Shown: positions 54,285 through 64,000 of the stretch, piece by piece
How the letters are laid out: each line of letters opens with the position of its first letter
Position numbering within the stretch: the first letter of the stretch is position 1
Assembly (NCBI GenBank): GCA_028583685.1
Contig: JAMXIF010000003.1
Coordinates: 51,656,406-51,720,405 of the forward strand
Source of the DNA: Petaurus breviceps papuanus
Taxonomy: Eukaryota > Chordata > Mammalia > Diprotodontia > Petauridae
Reading direction: 5' to 3'
DNA length: 64,000 nt
The notes under the pieces: model-generated
Told to the model about the DNA's origin: nothing
Database searches by the model: none
What the model saw: the letters and a program-made list of their open reading frames with translations, nothing else
Made by a program: the position numbers and the translations under genes

Positions 54285-55128
54285 GTTAGAGAGTTCTGGT
54301 GGGAGTTCCGTAGTGGAATACTTCAAGGCTCTATCCTTTGTCCTGGTTTTTTAAAATGTGACTTGTGTAAAGGCATGGATAACTTGTTTATCAAATTTGC
54401 AGATGACACTAAGGTGGGGGTGATAACTTATGTTCTGGTGACTGAATATTGATTTTTATAGAGACCTCAATAGGCTAAAAGGAACAGTTGGATCTAGCAA
54501 GATGGAATTGAAAAGCATAACTCTTGGGTCCAACATTTCAATTAGGAAATTCAGCTATATTTAGGGGTAAAGTAGGAGGGTTTGCTAGACAAAAATTCAT
54601 GTGAATAAGACCTGAGAGGTTTCAACAGACTTTAAGCTCAGTGTGAGTGAACAGGATGTTAAAATATTCAAAAGCTAACATAATCCTAGAGTGAATTAAT
54701 AGAACTGTGGTATTGATCAGGAAGCAAGTTATAATCTCACTGTACTCTGCCCTAGTTAGACCACATTTAGATTATTGTTTTCAGTCACAGGGGTCATGTT
54801 TTAGAAACCATACTGGCCAGCTGGAGGGAGTCTAGAGGAGAATAACAGAGATAATGACAGGCCTGAAGATTATGCCACTGAGGATCAGTGGAAGAAATTG
54901 GAGATGTTTAGCCTGAAGAAAAGTAGTCTTCACAGGAGAGGGATAGCAATGCTGTCTTCTATTATTTGAAGGACTGTCATGTGGAAAATGAACTAACTTC
55001 TTTTGCAAGGTCCTACATGGAAGAACTAGAAATGGGTGGAAGCTGCTGAGAAGTAGATTTAGGCTTGATATTAGGAAAAACCTCCCAACAATTAGAGCAG
55101 TCCAAAAGTGGGGTGGATTTTTTTTTTA
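54285..55128 (+). repeat. CR1/L3 LINE, RT second half to 3' part
   Basis: GGGAGTTCCGTAGTGGAATA (GVPQG-like), TTTGCAGATGACACTAAGG encoding FADDTKV, CTAGTTAGACCACATTTAG (LVRPHL), GAAATTGGAGATGTTTAGCC, AGATTTAGGCTTGATATTAG. A short 3' continuation is at about 55,255-55,310 (GAATTCTTGCTCAGATACTG). Opposite in orientation to its neighbour. Confidence 0.8.
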
Positions 55129-55310
55129 ATTTTTAAATCTTATTTTTAGATAGTTATTTAGATCTTATTTTTAATTTGTGGAATAAAATAGGTATTTCCA
55201 TCACACAGTATAATGCAAAATCTCAATGGATTTCTTTTTTTGGACATCTTCAGCTTTTGCCAGATGAACACTTGGGGATTTTGTTGAAGGAATTCTTGCT
55301 CAGATACTGT

Positions 55311-56589
55311 CAGTCCTGAATAATATTTGAATTTTTAAGAAATCCTATGATTGTAGGTTCTCACAGATCTCTCTGAAATGAAAATTGTATGTGTATGTGT
55401 GTAAACATGAATGACTGTGCACATATACATGCAAAAGATTTCCAGGTTGAGGAGACAGGGAAGAGCAGAAAAAAAATAAATTTTTTTCTTCATAACTGCT
55501 ACAGAATTTTTCCCCTCCTTATCCCTTTACATCAAAAATAGAAAAGGAGAGCAAAACAAGGAAACAATTAAAACATAGACCTAGTAAAGAAAAAAAAGAT
55601 CTCTAATTTCAGGCCTGAAAAGCAGTGGCATGGGATATTTATTTCCCATTATTTTCTTCTCCAGCAGGGGTCATGATGTAGCAGTGTGTGAAATCACACA
55701 CCCAGAAGGGGTTAAGGGAGAAGCAAGATAATGTTCATTTTGAGTTGCTGCTGTGGTAATTATGAAGCGGTTATTTTTTCCTCAGGAATATGATTCTGTT
55801 TAACTTTATTAGGTCCCTAAAAGAGGGATACTGATCATCTGAAAAATCCTGGGTTCCAGGAAGTCAACACCTCCCTCAGCTTTTCTCTTCAGTACCTTCT
55901 TGGTTCCCTTTGCATTGTAAAAAGTATTAAGATTTTATTTCCCCTCTTGGGTAAACAAGAAAGTGGACACTTATACTGCAGATTAAAACGTCACCTTTCC
56001 AGTTTGGGACAGGAAATATATTGTTTATTGATCACTAACAAAACATTACCATCTGTGCAAAATGCAGAATTCCACTGGATAATTCCCATCGGGTCACAGT
56101 ATGGATGGAAATTTTATGTATTCCTGACATGCATTTTAATGTTCCAAATATCCTTTGTTTCCTCATCTCTTTGCCCAAATAAGTAAATGTATCCCAAGGA
56201 CCTTAGAGAGAAGCTGGCAGATTGAAAACGACATCCTCACAATATTGTGCCTTGTTGCATTTAAGCACTCTTCTCCAGAGGAGCATTGTTTGACCAGCAT
56301 TTCTAATTTTGTTATGTTTCACTTTGCTCCTGGGGAAGGAGATATGGACAGATGGGTTAATTGTAGAAGTGAGGAAAATACTTGGGAAAAAATTTTGAGC
56401 TTCCTTTTTCCCTTTAGCCTGGCTAGACCAAGGCTGGTAAAGGAATATTTCCATATTTTTAAAACTTTTCATCTCTTACTAGATTCAGAGTTCCAGAGTT
56501 AAGACGGGAAATAACTCCACATTTTCTTTGGTCTCCTCTCATTTACATTAAAAAGTTAAATCTTACTGATATTCTACTGATTCTCTTTA
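55311..56589. other. Single-copy DNA, no gene seen
   Basis: Overlapping frames at 55,947-56,502 on both strands (79-115 codons) have no recognisable domain or splice context. 55,640-55,850 is repeat-free and could be conserved. Confidence 0.4.
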
Positions 56590-56840
56590 TATACTGATAA
56601 TGAAGTTGCTTTAGTTTTATTTGCACCTTTGCCCTCAATTTACAGAAATAAATCATGAAGACTGAGTCATAACTGGCAATACATTGAGCCTGAGCACTGC
56701 AACTCCAACTCAGACCCTTTGACTCAACATCCAATATTCTAGCCATCCAGCATTACTAAAGAGCCCCATAATAACACTTGGTATATTGCTGGGAACAGAG
56801 GACAGGGCAATTTCTCATTAAATGCTTTCTGACTAATTTT
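56590..56840. repeat. Degraded MIR (minus) and L2 tail (plus)
   Basis: CAACTCCAACTCAGACCC fits a reverse MIR head; TTTCTCATTAAATGCTTTCT followed by GACTAA fits an L2 tail. Confidence 0.45.
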
Positions 56841-58515
56841 TGCCATGCATACAACTGTAACTCAGAGCTCATATTTCTCTAGCACCTTAAATTTCATGAA
56901 TCATTTTCCAAACAACAGCTCTATGAATGTCCTGCCCACAATCCCGGAGCAAGGATGCATTGGAGATGGTTTTGGAGACATCTTGTCCCTGGGACAAGGA
57001 CCATGTCATTTATTATTTTGTGTCCTACCCAGTACTTTGACTACACAACAGGTATTCAATGAATACTTGTTGTATTTTATTTTAAAGAAATCTTTATTAG
57101 GGAAAAACAAATTCCAGAACAAAGAAAGAAGGAAAACTATTCTATGGTCTTGTTGTAAAGTCATGGTCCCAGCAATGGATGGTCATGGTATCTTATGATA
57201 GTTCATAAATTGATCAAAGCCTAAGGGAAATTAAAGTTAATTTTATCCTACACTGTACAGAACCACCCCCCTTCCTATGTACCAATATTCTTGTGAAATA
57301 TCTTGGCTTCTGGCTCCTTTTAATCTTTCAAAAATTTAATACCAAGAAATCCTTTTAGTTTGAGGATCAGGGTTGTTTTTTGAAGCGAGGCATTGGTGCT
57401 TCAGTAGTGATCTATTTTTGTCTTTTATCAAAGAGTAAAAAATGATATTAGATTATCCACACAAAGAGGGTTGGGGCCAGGGAAAAAGTGTTATTGTATA
57501 GCCCAAGGTTAGTCTTCTGAGTTAAGATGGGCTTTTCATTCAGTGCATCTCTGACTGACTGCATGCCCAGGATTCATTACTATTGTCAGGATAAACTACC
57601 TTTATCTGTCATATCACCAGCAAAAGCACTGGGATTCAGAATGGCAAAAAGCTGCTGCCAAGGAGGGCTGAGGGTGGGTTAGCTGAACAGGATGCCCCTA
57701 TTGCTTTGTGTGCTAGCAAAAGGTCCGAATACACAAAGATCTCTTGCTTGTCTCAGCGGCTGCTCCTCCTCCCCATCCCCTTCTGCCTCCCTCTCTTGCT
57801 CCCCTCCCCCCCACCAACAGGGTGTCATACACAATGACCCTCTTTCCACTAAGACAGGCTGTGTAGTCAGCCTCCCTGGGGAGCTCATCAGAAGGCTCAG
57901 AGGCAAAAGGCAGCCTGAACCACATCCCTCCTGCTTGGGGAATGGAGATCGCTGTTTCCCAAACATCCAAGGGCCTTGGGAGTGAAGACAGACCAACTCA
58001 AGTCCTAGAGGGAAAAGGAACCACAGAAAGAGAAAACCCAGAGTGACCCAAGTCACTGGAGACCTTAGCCAAGAGTCAAATGTACTGTTTCATTCTAAAA
58101 ACTCATCTAAAAATGGGAAATTTGACCTTTGGCAATGAGTAGTCATTATAACTGAGCTTAATAGTAATGAGTGGAGAATAATGTATGTGGCAGGGGACAG
58201 AACATGGCCTGAGCCTCTAGTCGTTTTAATACTAGCTTACTACAATGGAGAGGTGGGGGAAGAACTCTTGCATTTCTAAATGGTTGCTCTGAAAAATGAA
58301 GACCCTTCGGCCTGAAGAAAAAAAGAAAAGAAAAAGAAAGGGGCGGGGAGGAGAGTCTAGTTTAAGGGAGAAGAAATTCCATGCTATTTTGCTTTCCCAC
58401 AAAAATAATGGAATAGTGTAATTGTCATCTCACCACTCAAAAGTCTTTTCAGATATGCCACTGGGGCATGAAGGAGTTCTCTGTGAGGAAACTCTATGGT
58501 CCACTTGGTGCCCAT
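56841..58515. other. Mostly single-copy DNA, no gene seen
   Basis: An L2-tail-like piece at 56,985-57,070. Frames on both strands at 57,679-58,056 come from a GC-rich, pyrimidine-rich stretch with no recognisable protein. A purine tract is at 58,318-58,352. Confidence 0.4.
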
Positions 58516-58519
58516 GACC

Positions 58520-58562
58520 ATCAATCAGTCAATCAATCCTTATTAAGCACTTATTCTAAGAG
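58520..58562 (-). repeat. Short L2 3' tail (reverse)
   Basis: CATCAATCAGTCAATCAATC followed by CTTATTAAGCACTTATTCT. Confidence 0.6.
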
Positions 58563-58844
58563 TCTTCAACTAAAGCAAAAGTTTAAATTTGGGGTGTCTG
58601 CCCTTCCAGTCTTAAAATTCTGATAGATCCAAAACCTAAAGAATGAACTTTTGTCTAGACATCTTCATCATCTATCTTCATACTTTATCAGACAATTTGA
58701 AAAAGGAGTCACTAGAGTGGAGAGTTTTCTACAATTTTGCATAAGATTGTTTGATGACAAAATAATAGGGTGAAAACCACCGATCTTTCTCTTCCACTCC
58801 CCTGTACCTTCCAGTTCCCCAAGGAGAATGACGGTCCCTTATTG
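58563..58844. other. No gene or recognised repeat
   Basis: Nothing supportable. Confidence 0.35.
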
Positions 58845-59140
58845 CTGTCATTGTTTGTCCTTCATTCTCAAAGAGGACCAATAACGTCACAAGGGTGATG
58901 CCTGAATGTGCTCATGCATTGGATTTAAGTGAGGCAGTTACTCAAAGTCATCAACCCCACTCTCTCCCCCAGAGTCATCTACGTCCAGAGGCAAGACACA
59001 GGTCAAAAGACAGGTGACAGCCTCATGCAGTGGATGACCTTGGCCCTTCTAAATTAGGGCCTTTTTCAGACTTCAATTTGTCTGAGGCAATGCCCATTCC
59101 ATGACTAAGGGCTGGGTAAGAGCTGAGATAAAAGATGGCC
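58845..59140 (+). repeat. Unnamed dispersed repeat X, copy 3
   Basis: TTGTTTGTCCTTCATTCTCA, AGAGGACCAATAACGTCAC, CATTGGATTTAAGTGAGGCA, CTGAGGCAATGCCCATTCCA. Contiguous, without the LTR seen in copy 1. Confidence 0.8.
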
Positions 59141-61552
59141 TGATTGGAGTTTTACACAGCAAAGCACAGCACATAGTATATAGAAGACCAAGATAGTCCA
59201 GTCCAGCTTTTCAGGGAACCACAAAAAATTATATTTAGCTGATACAGACAGGGTTTTGGTTCAGTATATAGCAAGGAAGAGTGCAGAAGCTAATGTACAG
59301 TATTTCCTTTGACAAAGGCAATGACTTGACAGAATCCACTGTGTAATCTCTGGCCCCTGGCTACCAGTCCTGCCTTTTCTGAGCGCCTATTGCTGTGTGC
59401 CTTAAATAAGTGGAACTGGGGAAATTTATCATGGGCCCTTCTGTGTCTAATTCACACCTCTTAAGAGTAGCAAGTATGGGAATTTTTTTTAGAAAGGAAA
59501 AAGTCATTATTCCTTCTCAGCCTCTGAGTAACTCCCTTTCTCCCTGTGGCTCTGTGCTTTTATCTCAATTATTGCCAGTGGTCTCAACAATTTTTTTTAT
59601 CTTATCTTCATTCAACAAACAAATAGAAAGGATTAAAAAGGGAAGGAAAAGAAAAAGACATAGTGATTGGGGGAAGAGAGAAGTCAATTTGACTCAATGA
59701 AGAGATTTTTAAAAATCAGTTTTTCTAGTGGATATATACACACAGGGGACATTTTCTCAATGAACTGCATTGATTAGATGAAAGCAGGAGTAATTTATTT
59801 ATTTTTTTAATCACATTTACCTGAGGGAAATGCGATAAAAAAAATTGCTTTATATTATAGATAGGATAGGGACTGAGTCTGTGATCTCCTTGGTATAAGG
59901 AACTCCCAAGTGAGGAAATTCCATCTATCCATTTAAGCTGGCATCCACTTTACAATTCATAGTCTGAATTTGCCTATAGGATTGAGATATAAAGACATTT
60001 GCCTAGGGTCATACAGTCAATATATTTCATAGGTATGACGTGAAGCAGGTATTCTTGTCTTCAAAGCCAGCTTTTTTTCTCTTATTCATCACTATTTCTC
60101 CATGTTGCCTGATTCAAACTATATTAAATATAATCTGGGCCACCCATCCCTTCAGGGAAACAGAAGAAAAGTCCAAGGTGGTTTACTTTAAAGTGAGGAT
60201 ATCTACCTAGCACACCTTGCGAGCACAGTTGGGTCAATCCCATGTTCAATTACAGTCTAATAGGGCTGACCCTCCCACTGGGAATTCTGGGACTAACCCA
60301 ATCCTTAGAATGTAAGATGACTTTCTTTTCTCTGCTTCTCTGTTCCTCTGTCAGAAAAACCTCCTAAGAAGGTAGTGTGGAGAGAGAAGAGTGGTTAGAT
60401 TATTGTTGGGTTCCCCCCCCATTTGAAAATTATAATTGGACCTGATCCTCCACCCCTTTTTTAGCATTTGCTTGCTAAGATATAATTTGAATTTAAGACA
60501 TTCTGTTAAAATGCCATTAAATGAATTCCAAGAGACTCTGACATTTTGATAATTCACGTGAAAGCAATTTGAAAAGAACAAAGCGTTTAAAGCAAATGTC
60601 AAATTTGGCCACTCCTTGATGTATGAACGCCCTACTTATGAATGTCATATATATGTGTACATACCTGTATGCATATGCATAAATACATGTATGTATATGC
60701 ATAAATACATGTATATGTAAACATACCCATATCTAAACTTATATATACTGGTCAGTTCATTTTGTAATATAGGCTATACTTTTAACTCTCACTTCATCCT
60801 AAATTTGTTGCAATGATTATGGTCCAAAGAAAGTGGGAGGGTGGCAGAAGGAGGTTTTCTCAGTGTCCTGGCAATCCTTTATCCTCATGCATCATGGGAC
60901 ATGTTTTTCTACAGACACTGTGCTATTAATAGTCGTTAGGTTCCAGGCCTTATTGAAAAGAAATCAGCAAAAGAGAAAAAAAAATCCTTGTTCAAGGCCA
61001 CACAATTTCAAATGCACTCAGTGTTTGGCTTTGAAATTACCTTAAAGTGGGTAAGAGTCTAGAAGAATAACAGTGCATTTTTACTTCAAAAAGAGAAAAA
61101 AGTGACCCAGTAGACATTAGCAACCACCAATCCAAACACCCATTTTCTCATGTCTAGGAGAATCATCAACGAAGTACACTTCAAGGACATCTGAGATGAA
61201 AGCATGAGAGAGAACAGGAAGGCATTCTCAGGACGGTTCTTACATAGTACACTACCACATCTTCACTTTTATAGACCTGACTGGAGAAGATAGTGAATTA
61301 AGAACCCACTGTCCTTGTTTATTGATTTTAGGACAGCATTTGTCTTAGTAGAGCAAAATATAGCCTTGAAGTTTTTCCTCAAATGTGACATTTCTGATGA
61401 GAAATGCTCAAATGGATCTGTGTTCTCACTGAATCAGAAGTTTTCCCTAGCAACACAGATCACACCCCATCTATGTCTGATCATCCTTTGCCCATATTAT
61501 TGAAGATTTAGTGATAAGAGTGACCGTGTAAACTACTTTGACCAATTTATCT
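59141..61552. other. Mostly single-copy DNA, no gene seen
   Basis: A degraded reverse MIR at 59,970-60,105 (GGTCATACAGTCAATATATT). A 22-bp tandem pair (ATATGCATAAATACATGTAT twice) in a TA/TG-rich tract at 60,640-60,735. No exon recognised in the many short frames. Confidence 0.4.
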
Positions 61553-61790
61553 TCTTGGATAGAGCGCCAGGCTTGAAGTTAGGAAGATGCATCTTCTTGG
61601 TTTCAAATGAGGCCTCAGACACTTACTAGCTGTGTGACCCTGGGCAGGTCATCTAACTCTGCCTCAGTTTCCTCATCTGTAATATGAGCTTGAGAAGGAA
61701 ATGGTAAACCACTCCAGTATCTTTGCCAAGAAAACACCAAATGGGGTCATGGAGGGTCAGACATGACTGAAATGACTGTACAACAACACT
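61553..61790 (+). mobile_element. RTE-tailed SINE
   Basis: GAGGCCTCAGACACTTACTA, GTGTGACCCTGGGCAGGTCA, GCCTCAGTTTCCTCATCTGT, CACTCCAGTATCTTTGCCAA, GTCAGACATGACTGAAATGA, ending CAACAACAC. Confidence 0.9.
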
Positions 61791-61794
61791 GAAA

Positions 61795-62080
61795 CAAATT
61801 TGGAGTTATTTGTTTGCAGGGTCTGCAAACCAGAGTACTACTCTGGTATCTTCATGATGGAAAAAAATAAAAGGAATTTGTGCATTGTTCTCAGTATATC
61901 CATTATAGAGAATTTATGATAGGAAAGAAAAGGTTGCATAGGATAAAACGGCTACGTTGATGGAGGGTGTACCAAGACCAGTTATATCATTGATCATTTA
62001 AAGTAAGGAAACCCCCAGGGCAGTCTACAGTAGAAACATTGTACCTATAATATCTGTGAACTTATACTATTAACACTCTT
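61795..62080. other. No gene or recognised repeat
   Basis: Nothing supportable. Confidence 0.35.
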
Positions 62081-62376
62081 GAGTTGTTTTTTTTTCCATT
62101 GTTTCTGACTCTTTGTGACCCCATTTGGGGTTTTCTTGGCAAAGATATTACAGTGGTTTGTCATTTCCTTCTCTAGTTCATTTTACAGAAAAGGAAACCG
62201 AGGCAAATAGGGTTAAATGACTTGCCCAGGGTCACACAGCTAGTAAGTGTCTGAGGTTAGATTTGAACTCAGAAAGTTGAGTCTTCCTGACTCTAGGCCC
62301 ATGATTCTATTCACTGTGATACCTAGCTGCCCCACCTGGCACACAATAGGCAGTTAATAAATGCTGACTGACTGAC
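62081..62376 (-). mobile_element. RTE-tailed SINE next to a short L2 tail
   Basis: SINE at 62,081-62,332: TCTGACTCTTTGTGACCCCA, GGTTTTCTTGGCAAAGATAT, GGGTCACACAGCTAGTAAGT, ATACCTAGCTGCCCC. Directly followed on the plus strand by the L2 tail ACCTGGCACACAATAGGCAG and TTAATAAATGCTGACTGACT (62,333-62,376). Confidence 0.9.
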
Positions 62377-62466
62377 ATGCTAGCCCCAGAACCTAAATAC
62401 AATTTGCAACATTACTTTCATGGAAAAATAATGCATTCTTAATTTGCCAATAACTTTCTTAAACAT

Positions 62467-62805
62467 CAGGAATTTTTTTTTTTTAATTTTTGGAAGGCAA
62501 TTGGGGTTAAGTGACTTGCCCAAAGTCACATGGCTAGTAAGTGTGTCAAGTGTCTGAGGCCGGATTTGAACTCAGGTCCTCCTGACTCCAGAGTCACTGT
62601 GCCACCTAGCCACCCTGACACCAGGAATTCTTAACTTTAAATTGTCATAGGCTGTTTATTCTTGTGAAATCTAGGGATCCCTTCTGAGAAGAATGTTTAT
62701 AAATACATGAAATGAAACACTTAAAATTATAAGGAGGACCAGTTTTATTGAAATACAGTTAACATAATTTTTTTAAAGTTCATTGACCATAGGTGAAGAA
62801 CTGTT
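62467..62805. mobile_element. hAT-type MITE with a SINE near its left end
   Basis: Ends CAGGAATTCTTAAC (right of the SINE) and, reversed, CAACAGTTCTTCACC form degenerate inverted repeats of the 'ttcttaacctggggtc' family. Interior: AATCTAGGGATCCCTTCTGA, TATTGAAATACAGTTAACAT. Confidence 0.65.
62475..62617 (-). mobile_element. WSINE1-like SINE with 12-bp TSD
   Basis: Poly-T, GGGGTTAAGTGACTTGCCCA, GGATTTGAACTCAGGTCCTC, CACTGTGCCACCTAGCC. Flanked by acatcaggaatt (62,463-62,474) and acaccaggaatt (62,618-62,629). A small deletion removed the 'gggccggtgctctattc' part. Confidence 0.95.
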
Positions 62806-63384
62806 GATATAGTGATATTTTTGGTGCAATGGTATTTCTTTTAGTGATATTTATTTTAATCAGGAAATAAGGATGTATATGATATCTAAGACTAAAATCA
62901 TCTATTTGAATAGATGTTTCTTTAAGGACTCAGCTGTTTAATTTTTTACATCTTTATCAGTTAGGTACGACTCAGAAATTTCTCTCTTGTTTTTCATAGT
63001 TTTAAAAGAGAAACCTTTCCCTTTTTCAAGATTTATATACCTGGTCTTTATTAGCTGTGTACATTTTTTATTGCTCACTTTTTAGCTTGGGAAAACATAA
63101 ATTAAGGCAAATCAAACTAAGCCTGCTTAATTCCTGTTTAATTCCTTAATGTTTTGGGTATTGTTTCTTCTCATTTAGGCAAATTGAAGAGATTTAAAAA
63201 TAATTATTACTAATACCAATCTTTCAGTTAGGCTGAGACATAAGATTAAGGACCAAGTCATCATGAAGAATGACCAAGGATTTTGTTATTAACTCAGTGC
63301 TTGAATTTGGGACTTATTGTCATTTTGAAGGGGACAAAGGGTGAACATTGGGCTGTTAACTGAGTACTAGCTATTTGTCACAAT
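62806..63384. other. No gene or recognised repeat
   Basis: AT-rich, nothing supportable. Confidence 0.35.
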
Positions 63385-63710
63385 AGTAGGGTATGGTGGA
63401 ACAATTGTCAAGAGACAACTTGGTTGAAATTCTTTCAATAATACTTATCAGTTGTGTGTCCTTCAGAAAAATATTTAAGCTCTATTAGCCTTAGTTTACT
63501 CCTCTGTATAGTGGGGGTAATCATACCTGTAGTATTTGTTAGAGGATCAAATGAATTAGCATTTATATAACTCTATCTAGGGTGTCCTGAATCTATTGAT
63601 GCAGTTTTAAGCTATTAAATTACCTTAAAAGTTTTAAGTTTTAACAGCTTAAAATTGCTCTAAGACTTTTGGAACATCCTGTATAAATATCAGTGAGTAT
63701 TTTTATTCAT
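63385..63710 (+). repeat. MIR-type SINE split by a mariner MITE
   Basis: GTCCTTCAGAAAAATATTTA, GTTTACTCCTCTGTATAGTG, GGATCAAATGAATTAGCATT then, beyond the MITE, TAAATATCAGTGAGTATTTT. Confidence 0.75.
63576..63681. mobile_element. Palindromic mariner-type MITE
   Basis: About 106 bp. AGGGTGTCCTGAATCTATTG at the left and CAGGATGTTCCAAAAGTCTT (reverse complement of the right end) are inverted repeats, and the centre (TAAGCTATTAAATTACC...TTAACAGCTTA) continues the palindrome. TA on each side (63574-75, 63682-83). Confidence 0.8.
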
Positions 63711-64000
63711 TGTATTAAAGCATATAGGTATATTTATCATTAGGCATGTAAACTGTGATTTTGGAATGAGTGCTTTATTAGAAAGACTTTGCATTGATTT
63801 TGGGGTGTCACAATTTAAATTGCAAGAAACTGACAATTCCTGAACAAATAAAAATAAGTCATCTGGCCACTAAGTCTTTATCATTCAAAGGAAAGGACAG
63901 AACTAATGCCACTGGTTTTCATTGACCAACATGTTATTGGGCACACTTTGCTTAGCAATAGAAACCTTTGCTTTTTTCTGGCATCATTGGTCCTGTCAGC
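63711..64000. other. No gene or recognised repeat
   Basis: AT-rich single-copy sequence to the window edge. Confidence 0.35.

Noticed and set aside
52850-55128. Single twin-primed L3 insertion
   Set aside because: The two halves overlap in RT content (both have FADD-region sequence), so two copies fit better.
57679-58056. Overlapping 85-125 codon frames on both strands as a coding exon
   Set aside because: GC- and pyrimidine-rich composition opens frames on both strands; no domain, splice sites or start context recognised.

Overview
The window looks like gene-poor, AT-rich intergenic or deep intronic DNA from a marsupial, more likely Australasian than American. The repeat content is the evidence. 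There are many copies of a tRNA-derived SINE (WSINE1-like) that ends in an oligo-A tail after a GCCCAATTGCC-like 3' end. There are many SINEs whose 3' end is an RTE/BovB-type tail (MAR4/WALLSI-like). MIR/THER1/MON1-type CORE-SINEs, very abundant L2 3' ends, long CR1/L3 LINEs, marsupial-type L1 3' ends and a HAL1-like half-L1 complete the picture. Family names come from memory of consensus sequences; no database search was run. No host protein-coding exon, tRNA or functional RNA gene could be supported. Every coding-looking stretch I could place is a transposon relic.

Layout. 0-5 kb: L2 end, CR1/L3 fragment, then a nearly complete HAL1-like element on the minus strand with target-site duplications. 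5-9.4 kb: an inverted duplication flanking a 63-bp minisatellite, a LINE relic of an unusual clade, and a direct duplication bracketing it. 9.4-13 kb: SINEs and a long plus-strand CR1/L3 element carrying at least six nested insertions, one of them a palindromic hAT element that itself holds a SINE. 13-17 kb: a hAT element, an L1 split by a 1.2-kb LTR, and a mariner-like MITE with long terminal inverted repeats. 17-26 kb: mostly single-copy DNA with a candidate regulatory island near 19.4-19.8 kb and two L1 3' ends. 26-37 kb: L2 in both orientations, two further DNA transposons, and a tetranucleotide microsatellite containing an assembly gap. 37-41 kb: single-copy DNA, then a full-length 7SL RNA pseudogene fused head-to-tail to an L1 3' end. 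41-49 kb: a minus-strand CR1/L3 split by an orphan L1/HAL1 5'UTR, then a composite repeat split by a solo LTR, and another LTR-like stretch. 49-55 kb: locally duplicated composite repeats and two opposed CR1/L3 copies. 55-64 kb: mostly single-copy DNA with scattered SINEs, a hAT element and a mariner-type MITE nested in a MIR.

The nesting gives a relative order. L2, L3 and MIR copies are hosts and hence oldest. hAT and mariner MITEs, RTE-tailed SINEs and L1/HAL1 sit inside them. WSINE1-like copies sit inside HAL1, L1 and hAT elements, and no other transposon interrupts them, so they are youngest. The most striking item is the 7SL::L1 junction at about 39.49 kb, which looks like a reverse-transcription template switch.
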